Assembly: GCA_020851455.1 (NCBI GenBank)
Contig: JADZCT010000033.1
Span: 124,001 to 188,000, forward strand
DNA from: Gemmatimonadaceae bacterium
GTDB lineage: Bacteria > Gemmatimonadota > Gemmatimonadetes > Gemmatimonadales > Gemmatimonadaceae
Reading direction: 5' to 3'
DNA: 64,000 nt
Positions within the stretch are counted from its first letter, which is position 1; every line of letters starts with the position of its first letter. Of the stretch, positions 51,699 to 58,827 are shown piece by piece. The notes under the pieces are model-generated. The model searched no databases. It was given only the letters and a program-made list of their open reading frames with translations, and was not told where the DNA came from. The translations under genes were made by a program, and so were the position numbers.

Positions 51699-52745
51699 AT
51701 GTCGCCGGCCGGCCGGAAGATCCTCGTGATGAACTGTCACGAGGCGTGGATCCACCAGTTGCGGCATATCGCCGCCGAACTGCACATCGTCGTTGGTCTG
51801 GCTGGAAGGAAGGTGCGGGGCTGGGACTGGCGGATGCGACCGCTGCCGTCAAACGGCCGGATCACATCCCTCGAGCGCGCACTTGCCGCCGGGCCGGATA
51901 CGTACGACCTCGCCGTGTGCCACAACATCACCGACCTGCTGGACCTTGCAGTCCTGCGGGTTCCCAAGCTGCTCGTCCTGCACGAGACACTGCACGGGCG
52001 CATGGCGCAACAAGGGGCGACCTTCGACCCTCAGTCCATGTCGGCAATGCTGGCGACGTACCTGGAGTCGGTCGGGGGCCATGCCGTGGGCGTGACGCCA
52101 GCCAAGGGCGAATCGTGGGGTGTCCACGGAGAGCCACTCTACTGCTGTGCCGATCCGGCCGACTACTACGAGCCAACCTACGCAGCAGCGGCGGGGATTC
52201 GCGTTGCGAACCACGTCACGTCAAAGCGGGTCTTCCTCGCCTGGGACTTTCACGCGGAAGCGTTCGGTTCCGTCGGGCTTACGCTGGTGGGGCACAACCC
52301 GGAGCTTGGTGTTTCGGCGGCGAGGGACTGGGACGACCTGAGGGCAATGTTCGCGTGCCATCGCTTTCAGGTGCACACAGCCGATCCGGCGTATGAGGAC
52401 GGCTTCAACATGGCTGTGGTCGAGGGTCTCGCCGCCGGCCTTCCCCTCATCACCAACGTGCACCCCACATCCCCCGTGGTGCACGGCGTCAATGGCTTTC
52501 AGGCCCGTACTCCGACGGAGGCGCGTGAATACGCACAATGTCTGGTTGACGACATCGCCCTCGCACGACGCATGGGACGCATGGCGCGCGACACGGTGCG
52601 CCGCCTCTTTTCGGTCGCGGCATTTCGTGAGCGATTCGAGCGTGCGTGGCGTGCGGCCGCCGAGTCGTTCGGGCGAAGCGCCGGCGGAGCCGCGGTCCTG
52701 CCGCGTTCAGCAGAGCCGGTCTACGATGCTTGCGTGGGCCGTTGA
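51699..52745 (+). CDS. Glycosyltransferase, GT4-like
   Basis: Retaining-type glycosyltransferase of 348 residues from the ATG at 51699 behind GGAGG; ATG 51663 would add 12 residues. The N-terminal Rossmann-like half begins RKILVMNCHEAWIHQLRHI. The C-terminal half has the E-x7-E type region YEDGFNMAVVEGLAAGLPLITN, as in GT4 enzymes. It is divergent from flrC with a sigma-54 promoter between them, which points to modification of flagellin or another flagellar protein. Its 3' end overlaps the fliT-like gene on the opposite strand by 39 bp. Confidence 0.75.
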   Translation: MSPAGRKILVMNCHEAWIHQLRHIAAELHIVVGLAGRKVRGWDWRMRPLPSNGRITSLERALAAGPDTYDLAVCHNITDLLDLAVLRVPKLLVLHETLHGRMAQQGATFDPQSMSAMLATYLESVGGHAVGVTPAKGESWGVHGEPLYCCADPADYYEPTYAAAAGIRVANHVTSKRVFLAWDFHAEAFGSVGLTLVGHNPELGVSAARDWDDLRAMFACHRFQVHTADPAYEDGFNMAVVEGLAAGLPLITNVHPTSPVVHGVNGFQARTPTEAREYAQCLVDDIALARRMGRMARDTVRRLFSVAAFRERFERAWRAAAESFGRSAGGAAVLPRSAEPVYDACVGR

Positions 52746-53060
52746 CAGCCCGCCGTAGCGCAACACGGCCTGCGCCACGGCTTCGAGTTCGGCGCGTTCG
52801 TCGCGTAGCGACGCGGCGCGCCCTTCCAGCACGTGCACAAGCTCGGCGTGGCTGCGCCGAACGCGCTCGGCCGCCGCTTGCGTGCGGGTGTCCACGGGCG
52901 CGCCTTCCAGCCTGAGGCGCTGGGTGACGCGCTCCACCATGCGATCCACGGAGTCCAGCAGCCCCGCTGCGCTCTCGATGTCGTCGCTGACCTTGTCGCG
53001 GGCGGCGTCGAGCACGCCCGCGAGGTGCTCGAATTGGTCGGCGGCGGAGCGACCGTCCAT
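52707..53060 (-). CDS. FliT-like helical protein after fliS
   Basis: Protein of 117 residues, almost entirely predicted helix with heptads (AAGLLDSVDRMVERVTQRLRLEG; HVLEGRAASLRDERAELEAVAQAVL). Its ATG overlaps the fliS stop as TAATG. Position and helical character suggest the FliT chaperone for FliD, but sequence similarity is not clear enough to be sure. It could also be another filament-export accessory. No Cys-rich, TM or signal segment is present except one C-terminal Cys. Confidence 0.55.
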   Translation of the reverse strand: MDGRSAADQFEHLAGVLDAARDKVSDDIESAAGLLDSVDRMVERVTQRLRLEGAPVDTRTQAAAERVRRSHAELVHVLEGRAASLRDERAELEAVAQAVLRYGGLSTAHASIVDRLC

Positions 53061-53452
53061 TACGCCGCCGCGATGCCAGCGCGGGCCTGCGCTGCGTCGG
53101 CGAACGCATCACGCAGCTGGCGGAACATGCTGATGATCCTGTCCAGCCGGCTGAGGTTCGGGTGAACGCCAAGTTCCGTCAGTTCGCCCAGCGAATACAC
53201 GTACATTGACGCCAGGCTTCCGGCTATCTCGCCGCCGCGATCGCGATCGAGCGATGCGAGCAGATCCCCGATGAGCAGGCGGCCCTTGTCGAGTGCTGGA
53301 AGTGACACGTCGTCGTTTGCCATCGTGAATCCGGATCGCGCGCGCGTTAGCGCGCCCAGGATGGCATCGAACGTGATGACGACGAGTCGCCCGGGAGATG
53401 CAGACAGCACCTCCATCTCTCGGTACGCCTGGGCACTTGCTGGCAGGGGCAT
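53060..53452 (-). CDS. fliS: Flagellin export chaperone FliS
   Basis: Chaperone of 130 residues from the ATG at 53452 behind GGAG; a GTG at 53476 would add 8 residues. The N-terminus AQAYREMEVLSASPGRLVVITFDAILGALTRA matches the FliS pattern, with the conserved Tyr at about position 10. Later, MYVYSLGELTELGVHPNLSRLDRIISMFRQLRDAF fits too. It binds the flagellin C-terminus and delivers it to FlhA. It may have its own weak sigma-28 element upstream. Confidence 0.92.
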   Translation of the reverse strand: MPLPASAQAYREMEVLSASPGRLVVITFDAILGALTRARSGFTMANDDVSLPALDKGRLLIGDLLASLDRDRGGEIAGSLASMYVYSLGELTELGVHPNLSRLDRIISMFRQLRDAFADAAQARAGIAAA

Positions 53453-53481
53453 CAACTGTGTCTCCGTGGTGGTCACCCTGA

Positions 53482-53489
53482 GTATCGGC
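53482..53489 (-). promoter_or_regulatory. Sigma-28-type -10 element before fliS
   Basis: Minus-strand GCCGATAC lies between fliD and fliS. The expected -35 position reads GCAGAAGT, a poor match, so the element may be weak or accidental. The predicted start near 53475 supports the downstream ATG at 53452 as the fliS start. Confidence 0.3.
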
Positions 53490-53498
53490 GCGCTCCGA

Positions 53499-56183
53499 CT
53501 ACTTCTGCATGGCGTTGAACTGGCTGCTCAACGCGAGTCCCAGTGACTGCGCCTTGGCCATTGCCGCTTCCATGGCCACGAACTGTCGCGTCAGCGCCGC
53601 CCGGCGCGCTGCCAGGAGGGTCTCTGCCCGCGATGCGCGGTTGCCGAGGCCATCCGCGCGGGAAGAAAGCGCCTGCAGTTGCTGGTCTATGCTGCCTCCT
53701 CCGGCGGCGACTATCGCCTCGGCAAGCTGCTTGATGACCCCACCCACTCCGAGGCTGACCCGCACCGTGCCCATCGCGCCCGTCGCCGCGCCCGTATAGC
53801 GGAGCGCAAGCCCTTCGGTGGCGTCCCCGGCTGCTCCGGTTAGAACCTGTCCTCTTCCGGTCGCGGCGGCGCCATTGATGGAACCGGCTACGTCCAGACC
53901 GCTGTACGCGCGTGCGGCAATGCCGAGTGAAGCCGTGCCGTCGCCCGTGCCCGGCACGTACGCGACCGTGAAGCCGCCGGTGGATCCGTAGTCGCTGGAC
54001 TCGAGCTTCAGCCGTGAAGCGCTGACCGATGCGGTGAGGCGCACTCCGGACGATGCGAACGCGGCATTCAGCCGCGCTGCGACCGTCGCGATCCCATCCC
54101 CGTTCCGCAACTCGACGTTCGCGGACTTGCCGGTTGCCGCATCGAGTATTGTCATGGTATCGGGCGTGCCCGCCGTGGAGTAGCTCGCCCACGCGGCGCC
54201 CGTGACGCCCGCAAGCGTAGCCGCCTGCGTGATGTTCACGTCGTACGGCGTCTCGCTTGCCTTCGTGCCTGGCCCAGTCGCCTCGAACGACACGTAGGAA
54301 CTCGACGGTACGACCCGTGTGGACAGCACCGCGCGCGCGCTGTCGAAGTCGGCGGCGAGCGCAGCCGCCAGCGCTCCTTCGTTCAGCGCCAGCACTCCGT
54401 TCGCGTCGTGCTGCATGCCAAGCATCGCGGCAGTCGTGTACGAACCGCTCAGGCCGGCAACCGGCCCGGTGAGGCTGGATGTCAGCGAGCTTGCGATGGC
54501 GCGGATGGTGGTGTTGTTGGCCAGTGACCCGCCCGACGCCGTCGCCGTCTTGACGAATGAACGCAGCGCGTTGTACGCCGAGGCGAACTCCTTGACGAGC
54601 CCGCTGATCCCTGCTGTGTCGAGGCCGACCGACACTGTCAGCGGCTCGCCGGGCGCGGCGCCCAGGAGACTCAGCGTCACGCCTGCAACCGCGTCCGTCA
54701 CCGTATTCGAGTTCCCCTGGACGCGCTGTCCGTCAATCCAGACCTCTGCATCGGTGCCAGCTACGAGGACGCGGCTGCTGCCCGCCTTGCCGCCGCTGCC
54801 GGTCGTGAAGCTGCCCAGGCCGATCGCGCCGCCGCCCGCAGGCTCGACCGACATCGTCAGCGCGAGCTGTGACTCGCCCGCGGTGCCGTCGGTCAGGGTG
54901 ATCCGGCCTCCGACGAGTGATGCCGACGCGGTTCGCGTCCCCGAACCAAATCCGTCGCTGGCGTCGTTGAGCGCCGCAAGAATGTCGTCCACGGTGGTGG
55001 ACGCGGTGATGGCCACCGATTTCGCGACGACCCGCCCGTCGCCGGTGCGTCCGCTGATTCGGAGGGTGCCGCCGGCGGCGATGCCCAGTGGACTGCCGCT
55101 CACGGAAAGATCGGTAGCCAGCGTTGCGCCAGTGGCGTCCATGCCAGTGACCACATCGCCGAAGGCATTGCTCGACTGCACCACCTGCGCCGTCCCACCT
55201 TGGCCGCCCCTCAGCGCTCCGAGCAGCGTCAGCGCGCGAGTGCTGTCGGCAACGTCTCCGGACGGATCTGCATTCAATGTCACGTTGGATTCGATCCGGT
55301 ACCACGCTGCCCCGCCAATCGTCTCGGCCACCACGCGTGCGGCGCTCGCATCGCCGACCGCGGCGTTGATGCGCTCGACTATGTCGTTCAGCGAGTCGCT
55401 GGCGACGTCTATGGCGATCGTACGCCCGGCCGCGAGGATCGTGCTCGCGGCGGGGGCGTCCATGCCAAGCAGACCGGAGACCGAGGCGGATGCGCTGCGG
55501 AATCGCGCCGACTGCACTGCGCCATTGGCCCCCAGGTTCGCCGACGCAGTCCCGTCAGTGAACCCGAGTGCCGCGAGCGTCCCGGCTGCGTCGTCAATGA
55601 GGTCTATACCGGCGCGACCGGTTGCCTCGCTGGTCAGGATGAGGCGATACCCTGCCGCCGTACGCAGTATCGCGGCCCCAACGCCGCTCGGCGCATCACC
55701 GCCGTTGGCCGCTGAGAACTTGTCGCGAAGCGACGAGAGCGAGTCTCCGGCCGACACGTCTACCGCGCGGCCATTGACACCGATCGTGCCGGCAATGCCG
55801 AGTGCCGTCGTCGCTGAGTCGAACGTACCGCTCCCGAGCTTCGCGGCAGTGGCCAGACTACGGACCTCCACGGTGAACGAGCCAGGGCTCGCATCGGCCG
55901 TTGCCGTTGCGCGGACCGTCTGGATGCCGGACAGCGGTGTGCTGGCGGCGGCCGTGAAGCGGCGCAGCGAGTCCGCGCCCGCGAGGGCCGCAGCCGCCGA
56001 GGAGAGCTTCGTCGCGACGGCTCTGAAGTCGTTCCAGGCCTTCTGCGCGGCCGTAACCGAGGCCTGCGCCGTTGTGATGCTCCCCATCGTGCGCGCGCGA
56101 TCCGCCGCGCTGATCTGGTCGAGCAGGTCACGCCACTGGATGCCGCTGCTGAGGCCGCTGATCGTGCTGACTGGGTCGCCCAT
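53499..56183 (-). CDS. fliD: Filament cap protein FliD, greatly enlarged
   Basis: Filament-capping protein of 894 residues; typical FliD proteins have about 450-650. The N-terminal domain (about 1-115) has the diagnostic TISGLSSGIQWRDLLDQI. The middle (about 115-480) holds several repeats of a Gly/Ala-rich beta module, each with a SLSDIxxxINAA-like helix (SLSSLRDKFSAA, SLNDIVERINAA, TVDDILAALNDA). Another copy lies near 690-740. The C-terminal domain ends in a coiled coil with LSSRADGLGNRASRAETLLAARRAALTRQF. Extra outer domains would make a large cap. It follows fliC by 86 bp and precedes fliS. Confidence 0.92.
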   Translation of the reverse strand: MGDPVSTISGLSSGIQWRDLLDQISAADRARTMGSITTAQASVTAAQKAWNDFRAVATKLSSAAAALAGADSLRRFTAAASTPLSGIQTVRATATADASPGSFTVEVRSLATAAKLGSGTFDSATTALGIAGTIGVNGRAVDVSAGDSLSSLRDKFSAANGGDAPSGVGAAILRTAAGYRLILTSEATGRAGIDLIDDAAGTLAALGFTDGTASANLGANGAVQSARFRSASASVSGLLGMDAPAASTILAAGRTIAIDVASDSLNDIVERINAAVGDASAARVVAETIGGAAWYRIESNVTLNADPSGDVADSTRALTLLGALRGGQGGTAQVVQSSNAFGDVVTGMDATGATLATDLSVSGSPLGIAAGGTLRISGRTGDGRVVAKSVAITASTTVDDILAALNDASDGFGSGTRTASASLVGGRITLTDGTAGESQLALTMSVEPAGGGAIGLGSFTTGSGGKAGSSRVLVAGTDAEVWIDGQRVQGNSNTVTDAVAGVTLSLLGAAPGEPLTVSVGLDTAGISGLVKEFASAYNALRSFVKTATASGGSLANNTTIRAIASSLTSSLTGPVAGLSGSYTTAAMLGMQHDANGVLALNEGALAAALAADFDSARAVLSTRVVPSSSYVSFEATGPGTKASETPYDVNITQAATLAGVTGAAWASYSTAGTPDTMTILDAATGKSANVELRNGDGIATVAARLNAAFASSGVRLTASVSASRLKLESSDYGSTGGFTVAYVPGTGDGTASLGIAARAYSGLDVAGSINGAAATGRGQVLTGAAGDATEGLALRYTGAATGAMGTVRVSLGVGGVIKQLAEAIVAAGGGSIDQQLQALSSRADGLGNRASRAETLLAARRAALTRQFVAMEAAMAKAQSLGLALSSQFNAMQK

Positions 56184-56205
56184 TGTCTACTCCGGAAACG
56201 AGCCG

Positions 56206-56231
56206 CCCCGGGGCCGTGTGAGGCCCCGGGG
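56206..56231 (-). terminator. Perfect hairpin between fliC and fliD
   Basis: CCCCGGGGCC (56206-56215), loop GTGTGA, GGCCCCGGGG (56222-56231). A perfect 10-bp all-GC stem lies 38 bp after the fliC stop and 22 bp before the fliD start. No U-tract follows. It could terminate most fliC transcripts, or protect fliC mRNA, so that far less FliD than FliC is made. Confidence 0.6.
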
Positions 56232-56269
56232 GACTGCGGCGCCATGCGGCGCCGTGAAGCTGCGCGTCA

Positions 56270-57373
56270 TCAGCCGCCGAGGAGGCGCAGGACGCCTGCG
56301 CCAGACTGGTTCGCCTGGGCGAGCATCGCGATGCCGGCCTGCGAGAGGATCTGGTTCTTCGAGAAGGTCGTCATCTCTTCGGCCATGTCCGCATCGCGAA
56401 TCACACTCTCGGCCGCGGCATAGTTCTGGATCGTCGTCTTGAGGTTCGAGATCGCGTTGTCCACGCGGCTCTGGCCTGCGCCGATCACGCCGAGTGCCGT
56501 GTTCACCTTGCTGATCGCAGTGTCTATCGCCGACAAGGCCGTCGCGGCGTTGGCGCGCGTATCAACCGCCGACGCGTCCACGCCGAGGGTTGACGTCCTC
56601 AGGTCGAGGGCGCTGCCGGTGACAGTGATGACGTCGTTCGTTGTGTACGAGCCCGATGCGCCAACCAGGAAGGTTCCCGCCCCGCCGCCAACGGTGACGT
56701 TCATTCCGTTGAGCGTCGCGGCGCCTACGGTCGTGTTCGTCTGGACGGTGATCCCGAACTGCGAGAAGTTGAGTGACTGGTTCTTGCCCGCAGTGACGCC
56801 GAGAGTCTGCGAGAGCGTCCCGTTCGTCAGGGTGACGACGCTGGCTGCAGCCGAGAGCGTATAGGAACCCGTCGCGGCTCCGCTGATCTGCACGTCGTAC
56901 ACGCCCGCGGTGGCGGTGGCAATGGCCGTGGAGGCCGAGTCAACCGTCGCGCCGAAGCCGCCGTTCAGCAGCGCCTGGCCCTGGAACTTCGTGATGTTGA
57001 CGGTCCGGCCGATCTCCGCCTGCAGTGCGTTGAACTCGGCGTTGATGCGTGACCGGCCCGCGGAATCAACGCTGTCCGACGCAGCCTGGGCTGCGAGTTC
57101 CTTCATCCGCTCGAGCATGTTCTGGATCGAGCTCGCCGCGCCCTCGGCGATCGCGTACACCGAGTTCACCTGCTCCGCGTTCCTCGACGCCTGCGTGTAA
57201 GCGCGAAGGTCCGAGCGCAGGCCGTTCGCGACGCCGAGTCCGGCAGCGTCATCCGCGGCCTTGTTGATGCGGAAACCGCTCGACAGTTTCTCCGTCGAGG
57301 CGGCAAGCGCCTTGGTCACGTTGCCGAGATTGCGCGCTGCCTGCAGTGCCGAGACGTTCGTGTTGATGCGCAT
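56270..57373 (-). CDS. fliC: Flagellin FliC
   Basis: Filament subunit of 367 residues. The N-terminal D0/D1 region (about 1-140) starts MRINTNVSALQAARNLG and includes STEKLSSGFRINKAADDAAG. The C-terminal D1/D0 region (about 280-367) ends SQAGIAMLAQANQSGAGVLRLLGG. The Thr/Ala/Gly-rich centre (about 145-280) is a short variable D2 domain with many Ser/Thr residues, potential O-glycosylation sites for the nearby glycosyltransferases. This is the only flagellin gene in the window. It has a sigma-28 promoter and a leader with a CsrA-type hairpin. Confidence 0.97.
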   Translation of the reverse strand: MRINTNVSALQAARNLGNVTKALAASTEKLSSGFRINKAADDAAGLGVANGLRSDLRAYTQASRNAEQVNSVYAIAEGAASSIQNMLERMKELAAQAASDSVDSAGRSRINAEFNALQAEIGRTVNITKFQGQALLNGGFGATVDSASTAIATATAGVYDVQISGAATGSYTLSAAASVVTLTNGTLSQTLGVTAGKNQSLNFSQFGITVQTNTTVGAATLNGMNVTVGGGAGTFLVGASGSYTTNDVITVTGSALDLRTSTLGVDASAVDTRANAATALSAIDTAISKVNTALGVIGAGQSRVDNAISNLKTTIQNYAAAESVIRDADMAEEMTTFSKNQILSQAGIAMLAQANQSGAGVLRLLGG

Positions 57374-57396
57374 GGCCTACTCCATTGGCTGGTTGA

Positions 57397-57416
57397 CGGG
57401 AGAGTCCGTTCTCCCG
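57397..57416 (-). promoter_or_regulatory. CsrA-type GGA hairpin in the fliC leader
   Basis: In the minus-strand leader, CGGGAGA, loop ACGGAC, TCTCCCG forms a perfect 7-bp hairpin with GGA exposed in a six-base loop. The fliC Shine-Dalgarno GGAG (57383-57380) supplies a second GGA 6 nt before the start codon. A loop GGA plus an SD GGA is the standard two-site layout for CsrA repression. Confidence 0.65.
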
Positions 57417-57452
57417 AGCCTCTCCGCGGAAGTGCAGGGAGGACACCAATCA

Positions 57453-57479
57453 GTATCGGGGCACCATGCGGCAACTTGA
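57453..57479 (-). promoter_or_regulatory. Sigma-28 promoter of fliC
   Basis: Minus-strand TCAAGTTG (57479-57472), an 11-base spacer, and CCCGATAC (57460-57453). The -35 matches 6 of 8 and the -10 matches 6 of 8 bases of the FliA consensus. The predicted start near 57446 gives a leader of about 73 nt. Confidence 0.62.
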
Positions 57480-57494
57480 ACGGTGCGCATCTTC

Positions 57495-58739
57495 TCAGGC
57501 GAGACTGGCGCGGGTGTCAGCGGCCCATGTCGCGCTCTCGACGATTGCAGCGTGCAGCTGCGCGTCAACGCCAAGCGCGTCCGCGAGCTTGCGCGCATCG
57601 GCAAACTGGGCGCGCTCCACGGCATCCGACAGGCGCAGCACTTCTGCCATTACGCCGCCTCCCCCCAGTATCGCGTCCCTCACGTGCTGCGGCGCATGCA
57701 CGCGGTCGAGCACCGTCGCGATCGGCACGCCAATGAGCGCATCCATGCGCGATAACAGCCCCGAGAGGAAATACGCGGATGCATCTTCCGCTCCGGGGAT
57801 CCGTCCGCCGATCAGTTCACAGAAACGCGCACGCTCGAGCGCGATGCGCAGGTGCTCGTCGTCAACGCCCGAGCGGCGGGGCACGCACGCCACCAGCAGG
57901 ATTGCGAGCCACTGGTACAGCTTGCCGCGGCCAAGCAGTTGCAGCGCCTTGCGGGCGGACGTGACGTTGCGAAAACCGTAGCTGGCGCTGTTGGCGAGCT
58001 GAAGCAGCTTGATCACGAGCGTGGGGTCGGCCTGGAAGCTGGCCTCGATGTCCGCGTCCGTGGCGGAAGGGTTGCGGAGCCGCTGCATCGCGGTGGCCAC
58101 CGACGCAACGACCGGCGGCATGTCGCGGCCGCTCACCGTCTCGGCCATCCCGAAGTGCCATCCCTGGAACAGGTCGAAGCCGAGTTCGTACGCGAACTCG
58201 AAATCGTTCGGCGTCTCGACCTTCTCCGCCACGAGAAGCAGATGATGCCCGCGCCGCAGCTGGGCAACCGTACGCCTTATGAGGTCATGATCGTACGTCA
58301 TCTCGACCTTGACCATCTGCGCCTCGCCGACGAGACCGGCTGTCTTGCCGTCGGGCAGGTAATCGTCGAGTGCGAGCGAGTACCCGGCGGCGCGCGCCCG
58401 CCGCAGTGCGCTCACTACCGGCTCCGTTGGCTCCGTGGTTTCGTGCACCTCGATAACCGAGCGGCGCGGGTCGAGCGCGTGCCAGAGATCCTGCTCGAGC
58501 AGATCCTGCGGCAGGTTGATCCACGCCGGGGTCGAGCCGACGAGCGGCTCCAGGCCAATGCCGAGTACCGCGCTCGCGAGCGTCACGTGGGTCATCATCG
58601 AGAGTTCGTGCGAGTCGGCCACCGTCGCGAGTGCGTTCTCGCGATACAGCAACTCGTATCCGATGATGTCGAGCGAACGGTCGAACAGCGGCTGACGCGC
58701 AACGAGTAGGCTGGTGCCGGATTCAGTATCCGTAGGCAT
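57495..58739 (-). CDS. EAL-HDOD signalling protein
   Basis: Protein of 414 residues from the ATG at 58739; the frame is open to 58799. The N-terminal EAL-like domain (about 10-200) starts LLVARQPLFDRSLDIIGYELLYR and keeps SLALDDYL and LLVAEKVET, but the EAL motif is YELLYR, so enzymatic activity is doubtful. The C-terminal HDOD domain (about 205-400) has FQADPTLVIKLLQLANSASYGF. This architecture is the YuxH type. It has a sigma-28-like promoter and sits just upstream of fliC, so it belongs to the late motility regulon. It is a relative of the gene at 18.6 kb. Confidence 0.85.
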   Translation of the reverse strand: MPTDTESGTSLLVARQPLFDRSLDIIGYELLYRENALATVADSHELSMMTHVTLASAVLGIGLEPLVGSTPAWINLPQDLLEQDLWHALDPRRSVIEVHETTEPTEPVVSALRRARAAGYSLALDDYLPDGKTAGLVGEAQMVKVEMTYDHDLIRRTVAQLRRGHHLLLVAEKVETPNDFEFAYELGFDLFQGWHFGMAETVSGRDMPPVVASVATAMQRLRNPSATDADIEASFQADPTLVIKLLQLANSASYGFRNVTSARKALQLLGRGKLYQWLAILLVACVPRRSGVDDEHLRIALERARFCELIGGRIPGAEDASAYFLSGLLSRMDALIGVPIATVLDRVHAPQHVRDAILGGGGVMAEVLRLSDAVERAQFADARKLADALGVDAQLHAAIVESATWAADTRASLA

Positions 58740-58779
58740 GCGCAGGGCGCACCGATCCGTTAGGGTGTGGGTACCATTA

Positions 58780-58806
58780 GCATCGGCCGTTGCCGGCAAA
58801 ACGTGC
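58780..58806 (-). promoter_or_regulatory. Sigma-28-like promoter of the EAL-HDOD gene
   Basis: Minus-strand GCACGTTT (58806-58799), an 11-base spacer, and GCCGATGC (58787-58780), the latter identical to the cheA -10. The predicted start near 58773 gives a 34-nt leader before the ATG at 58739. Confidence 0.5.
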
Positions 58807-58807
58807 C

Positions 58808-58827
58808 ATCCGGCCCGGCTGCCGGAT
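58808..58827 (-). terminator. Hairpin at the end of the flgL-fliW-glycosyltransferase unit
   Basis: ATCCGGC (58808-58814), loop CCGGCT, GCCGGAT (58821-58827) sits directly at the stop codon of the TPR-glycosyltransferase gene. On the minus strand it is followed by GGCACGTTTT, a short U-run. It partly abuts the -35 of the next promoter. Confidence 0.45.

Noticed and set aside
54319-56442. 707-residue open frame on the plus strand opposite fliD
   Set aside because: The Ser/Pro/Ala-rich composition is what the reverse of a Gly/Ala/Thr-rich cap protein gives; no domain, no ribosome-binding site, and it crosses the fliC-fliD boundary.
58788-58806. Sigma-54 promoter at the TGGCAC upstream of the EAL-HDOD gene
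   Set aside because: TGGCAC is followed by TTGC after only three bases; sigma-54 requires five. The sigma-28-like reading fits better.
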